This document shows positions 23,831 through 35,530 of a DNA stretch of 64,000 nucleotides, in pieces. A program made the position numbers and the translations under genes. Source of the DNA: Parietaria judaica. Its lineage: Eukaryota; Streptophyta; Magnoliopsida; Rosales; Urticaceae. Where the stretch lies: NCBI GenBank assembly GCA_954871525.1, contig OX940871.1, positions 17,576,532-17,640,531 of the forward strand. Reading direction: 5' to 3'. Within the stretch, counting starts at the first letter, position 1, and every line of letters starts with the position of its first letter. The notes below the pieces were generated by a model that saw only the letters and a list, made by a program, of their open reading frames with translations, was not told where the DNA came from and did not search any database.

Positions 23831-25450
23831 TTCACGTTGATCCGGGCCCAGAGCAACTTGATAAATAGAACTTCAATCGTAACCATGTTGATCCGAATCC
23901 GGATTAATGCGTGTAACACGCTCCATACTTTTTCCAGCTACATTCTTTTTCGTTTCCCTATGCACCGTCGAGGGCATGGAGGTGCGTCGTCGATCGGAGA
24001 GAGAGAGATTGATTTGTTAAAGTGAAGATGAAAACTATTTGGTTTTTTAAAACGGCTCCATAAATGTTTCGTTGCACATATTCGTGATTCCTTGAATTTA
24101 TCCCTTGAATATCTCCCTGATTATTTCGTGTATATTGTAGGAAATTAATATTTATTCTAATTGAATATTCATTTTGCGTTGCACAGCTTGTCAGATTTTA
24201 AATTGAAAATACCTAAAATCATGGAACTTTTCAACAAACGGATACATAATACGTGTGTATTACACGAAATTAACCTTTAAAATTAATATTAATCCTTAAA
24301 TAACACGCAGGGGCAATATAGGTACAGATAAATTAGTTTTAATGCCACATCATCTTGATTGGCAATTTTGGAAATTAGAATTATATGTTTGATAAAATGC
24401 AATCTAAACGTATTAAGTATGCTATTAGCTATAATTTCTATTATCATAATAATGACTCAGTGGTGAAACTTTATACTTGTTATCGGTTTGAACATCGGTA
24501 CCGGTCGGTTCCTGATACCAGTATAACAAATGTAATATTTATATAATTATTAATTTTTTATATTTTAAAAATCGATATATACCATTACTTGTTCAAAGTC
24601 AATAAATTCTGCTATTTTATGTGTCCCAAATATTTGTTACCATTTTTTTTCCCTTTAAAAAATCGATACCAATAACAAATTCATTAAATTGAAAATAAGG
24701 AATAGGAACTAAAATGTACCTTAAAATACTGGTCGTTGGTCTTAGTTTCATGCCAAAATAATGTCTAGATAGACACAATAGAGTTGAGGAAAGTCAATAT
24801 TTTGAGTTTATATGTAGATTCCAATTATTTTGGTTTTTTGAAAAATTTGATAGAGGGATCCAAGGAAACAAAATCATAATTGCATGAAACAATCTCATCC
24901 TTTTTCCTTTTTCACCTTTGTCCTTTGCGGAGCCAATGCCATTTTCATCCTCATTTCTTGTCCCCCTTTTCCGACCTCTTCTTTCTTCCTAAGATTTCGT
25001 TCCCTTTAATTTAAACTTGACAGCTCTTGCCAAAGAGACGAAAGAGCAAATTATGAGAGTGAAAAATTAAGGTTAATAGCGACATACGTATTTAATGTTT
25101 TAATTTTTGTAGTGTTTTTTTATACTTATTTTTTTAACAATCAGTTCTCAGTATCTTTTATTTTGCTTCTCTATAAAATTTTATCGACTTGTTAATAAAG
25201 CCCGCTAATACCATAAAGTAGAAGGAAAAATATTTTAAAACTTCTAGAATTGATATGTGTTCGAGGCGTCTAAATTATGTTAAATCGATTGAAAGGGTGG
25301 ACATAGTTTTGCAGCGAAGATAATAGTGGTCATTGGAACTTTTTTAGCAGTGAAAGAAAAAGAATAAGATTATGTCACACAGAAATATAATATATTACGT
25401 ACTTATACTGTTATTTAAAAAACCCTAATCTTTAATATAGTAACTATAGA
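23831..25450. other. Gene-free AT-rich stretch
   Basis: Around 24480-24530 a GGTACCGGTCGG-type repeat resembles transposon subterminal sequence. No gene is supported. Confidence 0.45.
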
Positions 25451-25459
25451 TTATTTAAA

Positions 25460-26619
25460 GGGGTAATTGCGGCAAAAATATCCAACCTTTGGTCAAATTC
25501 TCTGTTGTGTATACAACCTCCGTAAATGGCGGCAAAAGTACCTAAACTTAGCATTTGGGAGTTGACTGAGAATATCTATCTATGTGGCGCCTTTTCCATG
25601 TGGCACGCCACATGGCACTTGGCCGCCACGTGGCATGCCACGTAATTATTATTTTATTTAATAATTTTTTAAAAAAAATAAATATTTTTTTAATTATTTA
25701 AAATAAAAAACTTTTTTTTTTTAAATAAAATTATTTTTTCCATAAAAACAATATTGAATATTTAAATATAATTACTCATTTTAGAAAAGTGGATCAAACG
25801 AAATAAATAAAGAAAAAAATCTCCGTTCACGGTTCACTCAAGCTCCGCCTCCGATCCGGTATACGGGTGAAACGAAATCGCTTAATATGTTTAATAATAA
25901 TAATAACCAATAATAATCATATGATTATTTAACGATAATTTTTTTTAAAAGAGAATAATATATAAATAAAAAAACATATTAAACAATTATTATTATTTTA
26001 AAATACAAACACAAAAAAATATCATGCAAACAAATAAAAATAATTTTTCATTTAATATAAATATGACTACTATTTTTTTTTTTGAATAAGTGGTGTGTAT
26101 ATAATTATGTCTTGACTTTTTAAACATTATGTATGTGTTTATTAGTTATTATTATTAAACATATTAAACAGTTTTATTCGACGTGTGAACCGGACCGGAA
26201 ACGGAGATCAAGTGAACCGTGAGCGGTGAAAATCAATTCGTTCTACCCACTTTTTTAAAAATAAAATTATAACCAATAATGAATATAAAATTAAATATTC
26301 TTTATTTGTTATTATTAACAAAAATTATTAAAATAAAAAATAAAAAAAAATTGTTTAAAAATAAAAAAAATTCGTTTAAAAAAATAGTAAAAAAAAAATT
26401 ATTTAAATTTTTTTTAATAAAATAATAATTACGTGGCATGCCACGTGGCAGCCAAGTGCCATGTGCCATGTCACATGGCAAAGACTGATTGCCACATAGA
26501 TAGATATTCTCGGTCAACTCCCAAATGCTAAGTTTGGGTACTTTTGCCGTTATTTACGGAAGTTGTATACACAGCAGAGAATTTGACCAAAAGTTGGGTA
26601 TTTTTGCCGTAATTAACCC
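25460..26619. mobile_element. Foldback element with long terminal inverted repeats (Mutator-like MITE), second family
   Basis: A 1160-bp element starting GGGGTAATTGCGGCAAAAAT and ending TTTTTGCCGTAATTAACCC, with arms of about 230 bp. A perfect 9-bp target duplication TTATTTAAA flanks it (25451-25459 and 26620-26628). Each arm holds overlapping CACGTGGCATGCCACGT palindromes. An inner pair of inverted segments (CTCCGTTCACGGTTCACT and its near complement near 26200) extends the fold. No transposase is seen. Confidence 0.88.
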
Positions 26620-26628
26620 TTATTTAAA

Positions 26629-29600
26629 TGATTCTGCCACCATTGACCCTAAATAAATTACTCAAGTACGGCAAAATTTAAAATTTGCGAAGCCCAATAG
26701 TTTTAAGTTGGATTGTATTTGGCCCACCAAATCAAGCTAATAGATTTACTTGGTAGGCCCTCTTGCGTTATGGACACTACTTTACATTAAGGTGTACAAA
26801 ACAAATATGAAAATCAAATTTAGTTTAAGAAATAAAATACGGTAAATATTGTCAAGTGCCACCTTAGCTAGGGTACTATCTAAATGAAGGTCATAAAACC
26901 ATACCGCTTTGTTGAAAATCAAAATGTTGTGATTTCTCACGCAAATATAGTAAATCAACAATATATAGGAAATTTGCATGGAATATTTTTTTTTAATCTC
27001 TTTTACCAATTTATTTTCGTGTTTTACAAAAATATCATCTACTTTAATAGAGAAACTTGATAAAATAGCATTTGAGTTTATCACTATTCTTCTCTCTTCC
27101 TCTTATCTCTCGTTTTTTCACTTCTCTCCTCTTTAACTCTTCATTCTTTTATTTTGAAGATTCTTAACTCCTCAAAATAGTGTGTCAACAATTGGATAAT
27201 TGCTTTCATTCTTTGTTGAAGCAAATTTAAGACTATGCAGCATAAAAAAAATGAAGAAATAAATTTCTTGTGCTTTCGATAATAGGTCGGAGATTATCAA
27301 TATAGGGTGATCTGAGATAGAAAATAGCTCAATATTGGCTATCTCAAATGTCCTAATTCGGCTATATAAATGTCCGAATTCGGTTATCTAAGATAGCTCC
27401 GATTTGCCATAAATAGTATTTAAAGTTTTACATTTTTATCTAAACATAATGTTAAATATATGTAAATGGAAGAGAGAAGACTATCCCCTAAAATGGTGAA
27501 ATGAAGTTATAGAAAAACATGAGCTAATTTCAGTTTCAACTATTTTATATTTAACTATTTTATATATCAGTCACTTGTTGATGATTAGAAGCTTATGTCA
27601 ACAAGGTCACTGTTATATTATATTGCTAAATCAATGAAAGTTGTTGATTAGATTCTCTTTTACAAGAGGGGTGTGTTTTGTTTGGGAGTTCTTTTTCTAT
27701 TTCTTATCCTTGTCTGTTTTCCATTTCTATAGTGACGTGCAAGTCCACCATAGTCTACAATGTAAGTCAAGATAAGGCGTGCACTTCAAATGGTCCACCC
27801 AAATGTCCAAGTCTAAATTGGCTGTCACTTTAATGTAATATATTCACATTCATAAAAAACACATGCTTTTTATTTAGTTCTAATTACACTTTAAATTTAA
27901 TTTGCAGAAAATCTCTATCAAGTTATGTTAATAAGTGACATTTGCTTCTAAATTTATACTAATTTTTGTCTAATAAATTTTCATTCTTATTTAGTCATTC
28001 ATCGTATTAAATGATGATGTGATCTTTAACCCGCTCATGGCTAGATCAATTGGTTTCGGGTCAATAAGAAGAACTAGAAAATTTCACCTCCGGGTAGCGC
28101 TTACACCTAATGCCTTAACCATTAGAGTTATGTTAGCATCCGATCTCAAGCTCTCTATTGCACTCCCTAAGTAATTAACAAATTTGTAAATTTTTCGTTT
28201 TAATAAAATCATAGGACAAGATGTGCTCGGTTTAATCGTGAAGACTAATGAGCATTATACAAGATATTAGAGATCTTTAGATGGTGCATGTATGTATGGT
28301 GTAAACTGTAGGCTATATTTATTTAAATATTTTTTAGATTTTAATTTTTTTTTACTCCAAGCTCTTCAAAAGGTTTTTTTGATATGCATATATATAGTTC
28401 TTAAAACGAAAACGGGTGCCCGAGTCCCCTACCAAGGGCAGCCGTGCTATGTCTCTCCTAGATCTGTGGCCATATTGAAAAGAATACCGGGGCGGGCTAG
28501 GGCATGGCTGCGCATCTCTAAGTGCATGTAATGTATAACTTTCTTTTTTCTTTGTAAGGCACTATAATTGTAGAACATCAACACTAAATTTTTCAAACTT
28601 CATATTCAATTCACATGACAGACTTACCCATCAATCCATCGATAGCTTTTTGGCTTTGAAATTTTGTAAGAATATTTTTTTTCTTTTCATTCCAAATATA
28701 TTAATATCTAAAAAGGTTGACTTTGTACTTTGTAGGGTCAATTACCAAACTAAATAATACACTCGGTCACCAATCACTATTATCCTATTATAAAATGGCT
28801 TTTAGAGTTAATAAAGGCCACATATGATCTATACCAAAACTTTCATGTTATGCAGATCTTTCAATAATGATGTATACTTTTATTTCTATATGGTTATTTA
28901 CTTTGTAAAAAAAAAACACAGTATGGCCGCATTTTTGGTGTGTAAAAGATTTATAATAGCAAGACAAGCAGCACTAATTACCATGCCGAAAGAGCCTCCG
29001 CGGACATAAGTATTTTGATCACGTATAGGAAACCTACCGCGAACATAAATACGTTTGTTAATGTGTCGAATCATGTAAAATCTTAATGTGTCACCATTCA
29101 CTATTATTCTTTTCCGCGTCATCTTGTGTCTATTACTCTGTGCGCACAGACGAGACTCGTTCGTGCTTACGAGTTATCATCCCATTGCAATCTTCCATAT
29201 CACTCGAATTATTGTTTGACAAAAAATTGTGTCAAAACTCAAACTATTATCTAAATAGCCATTCGTTAAGTTTGTGAAGTTGTTTTATATATAAATCTGT
29301 AATTAGGTACCCTAACCAATGAAGGGCTAAATAAAAGAAAATTTACGAACTTAACACATATTTTGTTAAGAGTTTTATCCTTTTTTCTTTAATTTAATTA
29401 ATTTAATCCGCATGTAGCTTTTGATTTTTTGTATATTTTTCCTTACGTAGCTTATAAACAATTATATATATATATATATATATATATATTAGCTTTTAAG
29501 ATAACCTTAACAAAAATATATTTTACCTTCTCTCATTTAATAACCTTAACAAAAATATATATTTTCACTGGCAGTAATTGTGATCATTTGACAGAAAGAT

Positions 29601-29690
29601 TCGGATGTCATTTTGCATTTAAATGACTGAAAATTTATCCATTCAACACAAAATTATGGCTCAATCATTACAATAATATCCAAATCTTTT
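26629..29690. other. Gene-free stretch upstream of the first transporter gene
   Basis: AT-rich. 28040-28140 carries, on the minus strand, a SINE-like CTAATGGTTAAGGCATTAGG that is too degenerate to delimit. 28405-28525 is a short GC-rich island (GGGTGCCCGAGTCCCC onward) that I cannot identify. A (TA)n run lies at 29464-29490. Confidence 0.4.
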
Positions 29691-29696
29691 TATTTA

Positions 29697-31800
29697 GTCG
29701 TTAGGTACATATATAATTGCTATTCTTTGGCATTTTTCAAGTTGAAAGTTCAAAGATTCCTTAGCAAGTGGCAAATCACTCGGTCGATAGCCAAATATAA
29801 GTGGCCACATCTCAAACCCTTATCCACAACAAAACAAATTAAACCAATTAATTAAAATTATAAACACTGATCGAGAAGATATATACCAAATATATCGTCC
29901 TATTAATTACTTTTTCTTATTTATTTGCTTCTCTCTTTGATATTTGTTCGCTGCAAGAGCTCCCTCTCTCTCTCTCAATACATATATATACACACACACA
30001 CATTATACATAGTTAGAAAAGCTTGGGAAAAAGAATGACAGTTTCAATGGAGAAGAAGGGCGTTGAAAAGAGAAGCGATGAAAAGTTCAACAAGTATGCA
30101 TGTGCATGCTCAATAGTTGCCTCTATGATCTCTATCATCTTTGGCTATGGTTCGTATATATATCTCATCAATATATTTCTTTCACTTTGCTTAAACATCT
30201 CATTCTTATTCTTCACGATATAGAAATTATTTCACGTCTTTTATTAGATGTTATAGAAAAAAAAAGTTACAAAATTTCCCATTTCACTATTTATGAACAT
30301 ATCATAATCCAAAAACCCTCACTACTACAAATCTTGAATTACACGAAGACGAAGACGTTTACACGACGGTTAGAAGGGTCATTTTACGACATCGGTAATT
30401 AATAAAAATAACTATATATTTTTATTTTTCAGACACGGGGGTGATGAGCGGAGCAATGATATTCATAAAAGAGGATCTGAAGATCAACGACATGCAGGTA
30501 GGTTCGTATATATATTATTATGAAAATGTCAATAATAAAACCCAACTTGCTCACATAATCGAATAATATCTAGATTGTATTTTTTTAGATCAGCGCTGAG
30601 TCAACAAATCCAAAATAGGGTTTTAAATAAATTGGATATATTGATATATGTATTATATGTATATAAGAATTAATTTGTTAAGAGTTTCTGCCTAGAGCCC
30701 CTAAAACTATTTATATTGATAATTTATTATTATTATGTGATACAACGGCGTGCAGGTCCAAGTGCTTGCAGCAATCCTAAACGTATGCGCGCTGGTGGGG
30801 TCCCTGGTCGCGGGGCGAACCTCTGACCGCATCGGCCGGCGATACACCATCTCCTTGGCCTGCGCCATCTTCCTTCTCGGGTCCGTCCTCATGGGGTACG
30901 GGCCCAGCTACGCTGTCCTCCTCTCTGGCCGATGCGTCGCTGGCATCGGCGTCGGCTTCGCTCTCCTCATTGCCCCGGTCTACTCCGCTGAGATATCCTC
31001 CCCCGCCTCCCGAGGCCTCCTCACCTCCCTCCCTGAGCTCTGTATCAGCTTCGGCATCCTCCTCGGCTACATCTCCAACTACTTTTTCGGCAAGCTCGCC
31101 CTAGAGCTCGGCTGGCGCCTTATGCTCGGCGTCGCCGCAATCCCGAGTCTTGCCCTTGGCTTCGGTGTGGTCCGCATGCCCGAGTCGCCGCGGTGGCTCG
31201 TCATGCAGGGCCGCCTGGCCGAGGCGCGAAGCGTCCTCGCTCTCGTGTCAAACTCCGAGGAGGAAGCGACACATCGTTTCGAGGACATCAAAGCTGCCGC
31301 CGGAATTGATGAGGACAACGTCGTTTCGACCGAGAGAAAGGATTCCGGGAAGGGTGTGTGGCGGGAATTGTTTCTCCACCCGACACCGGCTGTGAGACGG
31401 ATCTTGATTGCGGCAGTGGGAATTCACTTCTTCGAGCACACGACCGGGATTGAGGCCGTTGTTTTGTATGGGCCGAGGATATTCAAGTCGGCGGGGGTGA
31501 GGAGCAAGGACAAGCTGCTTCTGGCGACGGTGGGGATCGGGCTGACGAAAACGACCTTCATTTTGGTGGCCACATTTTTGCTGGACAAAGTTGGAAGGAG
31601 ACGCCTCTTGTTGACGAGCACTGCAGGTAGGGTTCGTTGAATTGACAACTTTACTAACATATTTGTCCGTTTCATAAATAATGAAAATAGCCTATTAAAT
31701 AGATATGCGGATCTTTTTGCACCCCGTTACAAAAATAGCGGAAATAATCGCTCTTTAATCATTTTTGCATGGGCTAGGTCTTTTGACAGTTAAATCAACA
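29697..31800 (+). repeat. Segmental duplication, copy 1 (transporter exons 1-3 with promoter)
   Basis: Promoter, exons 1-3, introns 1-2 and the first part of intron 3 match 38945-41140. A shared promoter block contains TTCAAGTTGAAAGTTCAAAG. A shared intron 3 block contains TTTTTGCACCCCGTT. Confidence 0.8.
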
Positions 31801-33547
31801 CATTATTTTTACGATATTTTGAATTAAAAATAAATAAACGCATTAATTTTGTAATATTTTGTTATATGATAAAATAATGATTATGAAATATTTTTTATTT
31901 ATATTTTTAATTAATTTTTTTATTTTATCTTAATGAAACGGTCAAAGGGCCAAATCCACAAAATAATAATAGAGGAACGGTTATTATGTTATTTTCGGAA
32001 CGGAGGGGCAAAAATTACACCAAAATAATAAAAGAAGTGCTATGTCCGTCAATTAAAAAGGGCTAAATTTAGGGGTGGCAAATCGGGTTTCGTGTCGTGT
32101 TCGTGCCGGGTCTTAATCGTTTTTTATTTATTTTATGTAGACCCAGACCTGCCCAATTTATTAATCGTGTTAGAAGATGAGATCCAGACCCGCCCTACTT
32201 AAATACTGTGTTTATCGTGTCTACCTGTTTGACCCATTTAACATATTCATGTAGTTTAAAATGTTAAATTGATTCAATTTATACTCATCTAACTTAACTT
32301 ATTTAATTATATTATTTAAGATTTTATAATTTACTAACACTTTTTTATGTTCATCAATTGTACGATGTAATAAATATGTGTAAAACATAAATGTGGTATA
32401 TAATTATAGGGATTAAAATACTTAATAACATGTAACAATTTGCTCCTTAATCGTGTCTAACTGGGTCCTATCGTGTTATCGTGTTCGTGTCATGTTTACC
32501 CGTTATTTAATCATGTTAATTATCGTGTTCGACACGGCTAGACCCAGTTCCATTTATATTAGACCCAGACCCATTTAAATCGTACCGTAACCGTTTCGTG
32601 TTCCCAGACCCATTTAAATCGTACCGTAACCGTTTCGTGTTCCCAGACCCATTTAAATCTACCGTAACTGTTTCGTGTTTCGTGCCCGGCCTTAAATTAC
32701 CACCACTTGCTAAATTAGAAGAATACTATAGAGCCAATCATTCTTAATAATATGACTGCTTATGAGCATTATTTTACTTTTTTTGAGTTTTGAAAAGAAA
32801 ATATAGAGTAAATTGATGGAAAGCTTGTCGTTTTGGTAAAAAAATTTATAGTGTTAAATGAAATACTGAAGTATAATATTAACCTTTCTTGCTTCTCTAC
32901 AAATATACACTTTGAAGGATTTAAAAATGCGCCATCAGAACTCAGAAGTGAAGATTCTTGTAGTGAGAGATAAAATCATTTCTCATTTCACTAGTGAATT
33001 GATCAGGCAAACATGATTGTGAATCTGTATTGATGAATAAAGTCTGGGATTTAATCTTACGTACTACTGAAACCATGCAGGCATGATAGCGGCTCTCTCG
33101 GCGCTAGGGTTTTGCTTGACAATGGTGGGGCACGCGAAGGATGAGCTGCTATGGGCGTTGGGGCTGAGCATCGCGTCGGTCTACCTCTTCGTTGCCTTCT
33201 TCTCGATCGGGCTCGGCCCCATCACGTGGGTCTACAGCTCGGAGATCTTCCCCCTGCGGCTGCGAGCGCAGGGCGTGAGCATCGGAGTGGCGGTGAACAG
33301 GCTCATGAACGCCAGCATCTCCGTATCGTTCCTCTCCATCTCCGAGGGCATCACCATCGGAGGCACTTTCTTCTTGTTCTCCGGCATGGCTATCTTGGCC
33401 TTTGCTTTCTTCTACTTCCTGTTGCCTGAGACCAAAGGGAGGTCCCTCGAAGACATGGAAGAGCTTTTTGGAGGTAAAAGAAAGAGTGGTAATGGAGATT
33501 TGGAAGTAGAAATTCAGAAGAAGAGTGATAGGAATGAGAGCTTATGA
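30035..33547 (+). CDS. Polyol/monosaccharide transporter (PLT-type, MFS sugar porter), four exons
   Basis: A proton-coupled sugar-alcohol/monosaccharide carrier of the plasma membrane, as known for the plant PLT/PMT group. Exons 30035-30149, 30433-30497, 30756-31626 and 33081-33547 have GT-AG borders and matching phases. They give 505 residues, the usual length. Sugar-porter signatures are all present: FGYDTGVMSGA at the end of TM1 (spanning exons 1-2), DRIGRR at 84-89, PESPRWL at 202-208, DKVGRRR at 337-343 and PETKGRS at about 466. GIHFFEHTTGIEAVVLY (from about 282) is the pattern typical of PLTs. I start at the ATG at 30035, which opens MTVSMEKKG; the paralogue's MAVSMEKG starts at the matching place. 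Exon 3 is strikingly GC-rich. A hAT MITE sits in intron 3. It looks intact; the exact substrate is not readable. Confidence 0.95.
32070..32708. mobile_element. hAT MITE in intron 3 of the first transporter gene
   Basis: A 639-bp element with left end TAGGGGTGGCAAAT and right end ATTACCACCACTT (imperfect inverted repeat). A perfect 8-bp target duplication GCTAAATT flanks it (32062-32069 and 32709-32716). Near the right end a 39-bp unit (CCCAGACCCATTTAAATC onward) is repeated about three times. The element is intronic, so the coding sequence is untouched. Confidence 0.88.
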
Positions 33548-33764
33548 TCTTATTCCATTGTGTATTATATTTCTTGTTGACTGAGACCGAAAGAGATAAG
33601 CGTTTGTAGCAAAAATAGAGAGTGGCAATGGAGATTTGGAAGTAGAAATTATGGCAATGAATCACTAAGTTATTGGGAATAATGGGATTAATGTGAGAGT
33701 GTAGAGAAAGGCTAAACAAAAGAAAATCTATGAATTGTTAAAAAAAGTTTGTCTTTTTATTATT

Positions 33765-33794
33765 ACTTGTACAATGCCTGCGCTTTGCGCGGTG
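33765..33794 (-). mobile_element. Helitron-like 3' terminus (weak)
   Basis: On the minus strand, CACCGCGCAAAGCGCAGG forms a GC-rich hairpin, followed by a short spacer and ACAAGT. This is the layout of a Helitron 3' end, but the terminal CTRR is not exact and no 5' end was found. Confidence 0.35.
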
Positions 33795-34204
33795 AGATAA
33801 AAAATATCAAATGCATTTAGTTAAAATACTATATAAATTTATTTTTTTGATCACGTGTAGCAATCATAAGATATATATCTACATCAAATTTTATAATTTT
33901 TAAGTAATTCTTTTTTGCATTGATTTTTCATTAGATATGGGAATTATATACGAAGAAAGTTTGAAATAAATAAGCCACAAAATTGTTTATATAAATGTGT
34001 GAAATTAAAGTATTTGACGTAAAGCAATGTCGAAATGTGATAGCATATTTAGAATAGATAGCATATAATAATCACCTATATATAAAGAAGAACTCGGTTA
34101 GATGAGGTGAAAGAATATAAAAAGACAAAATTTTGAGGATTTTTTTTTTCTTCCAAGAATTAAGCTTTTTTTTTCTTAATAAAAAGAAAAGTCAAGAAAA
34201 AACC

Positions 34205-35530
34205 ATTTGTGCATAACTTCAAAACAACAATCGTATGCATTAGATCTATATGTGTAATCAATTATATGATTTAATGCATTAAGTATAAGTGAAATCAAGT
34301 TAAATAACATATTATTAGTTGCTATTTGATAACTATTACAATTTCAGTCGACATCTCTTCATCAAAATGATCTCTCTCTTTTTTTAAAAAAAAAATTAAT
34401 GCATTAAATATATGTGTAATCAATTTTAAATAATATATTTTATTAATTGCTATTTGATATTACTATTATTCACAATACTTTATTATAGTAGTAGTAACTT
34501 AAATAAACAAATGCCCATAAAATAACATTTAACAAACTTTGTGGTGTGAAATAAAATTTGCAATTCCAATACTTATATAAACGTTCATTTTTAATCGCTT
34601 AATATTCAGCGGTTAAATCCATTGCAATCATTGAATTTATGGCTATTAAATGACCAAATTTTATTAAATTAATGGCTATGAAAAGGTATAGATATGGAGG
34701 GGAAGAATAATATCAGTGGTTATTTCCAATTCATGTTATGTAGCTTGTAGACGTTAAACTTTCATATGAATATAAACTTGATCATGACATTCTATAGAAA
34801 TGTTAAGCGACATCTTGATGATCTTCATCAACTGGTATTAATTTTTAATTTAAAGCATTAAGTATATGTGTAATAATTTAGTTTGTGATTTAATGCATTA
34901 AATCTATATGCGTAATCAAGTATATGATTGTTTCATATTCAATAACGTTATGCAATATATATATATATAATCGATTTTTTAAAATATATTTTATATATTA
35001 GTTTGTAATTTAATGCATTAACTATATGTGTAATCAAGCTAAATAACATATTATCAGTTGCTATTTGATTACTATTGCAATTTCAACTGACATCTCTTCA
35101 TCAAAATGATCCTTTTATTTTTTTTGTAATTTAATACATTAAAAATATGTGTAATCAATTTTAAATAACATATTTTATTATTTTTTATTTGATATTACTA
35201 TTATTCATAATACTTTACTGTAGAAGTAGCAACTTAAATAAATAGATGCCCATAAAATAGCATTTAACAAACATTGTGGTGTGAAACAAAACTTGCACTT
35301 CCAGTACGTATATAAACGTTCATTTTTAAACCCTTAAAATTCAGTGGGTAAATTCATTGCAATTATTAAATTTAGGGCTATTAAATGACAAAACTTTATT
35401 ACATTTTTTTTTTTGAGGAAAAAAAGAACTTCATTAATAATAGGGCCTTAAATCCCTTTGAACATAATGGCTATGAAAAGGTATATATATATATATATAT
35501 ATATATGGAGGGAAGAATCATATAAGTGGT
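34205..35530. repeat. Noncoding tandem duplication, two diverged units
   Basis: Unit 1 (about 34205-34730) and unit 2 (about 34975-35530) share the same order of blocks: ATGTGTAATCAA, CTCTTCATCAAAATGAT, ATGCCCATAAAATA, ATATAAACGTTCATTTTTAA and GGCTATGAAAAGGTATA. Divergence is moderate. Unit 2 carries an extra insert at 35407-35463. The origin is unknown; no coding is seen. Confidence 0.8.
35407..35463 (-). mobile_element. Short 3'-tail retroposon insertion (LINE-like)
   Basis: The insert is present in unit 2 and absent from unit 1 of the surrounding duplication. It begins with a T-run (a poly(A) on the minus strand) followed by GAGGAAAAAAAGAACTTC. ACAT occurs on both sides, fitting a small target duplication. 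About 57 bp, so an extremely 5'-truncated copy. Confidence 0.55.

Noticed and set aside
30023..30037. Upstream TTG start for the first transporter
   Set aside because: Twelve bases upstream of a good ATG (30035). The paralogue's start aligns with the ATG, and plant nuclear genes start at ATG.
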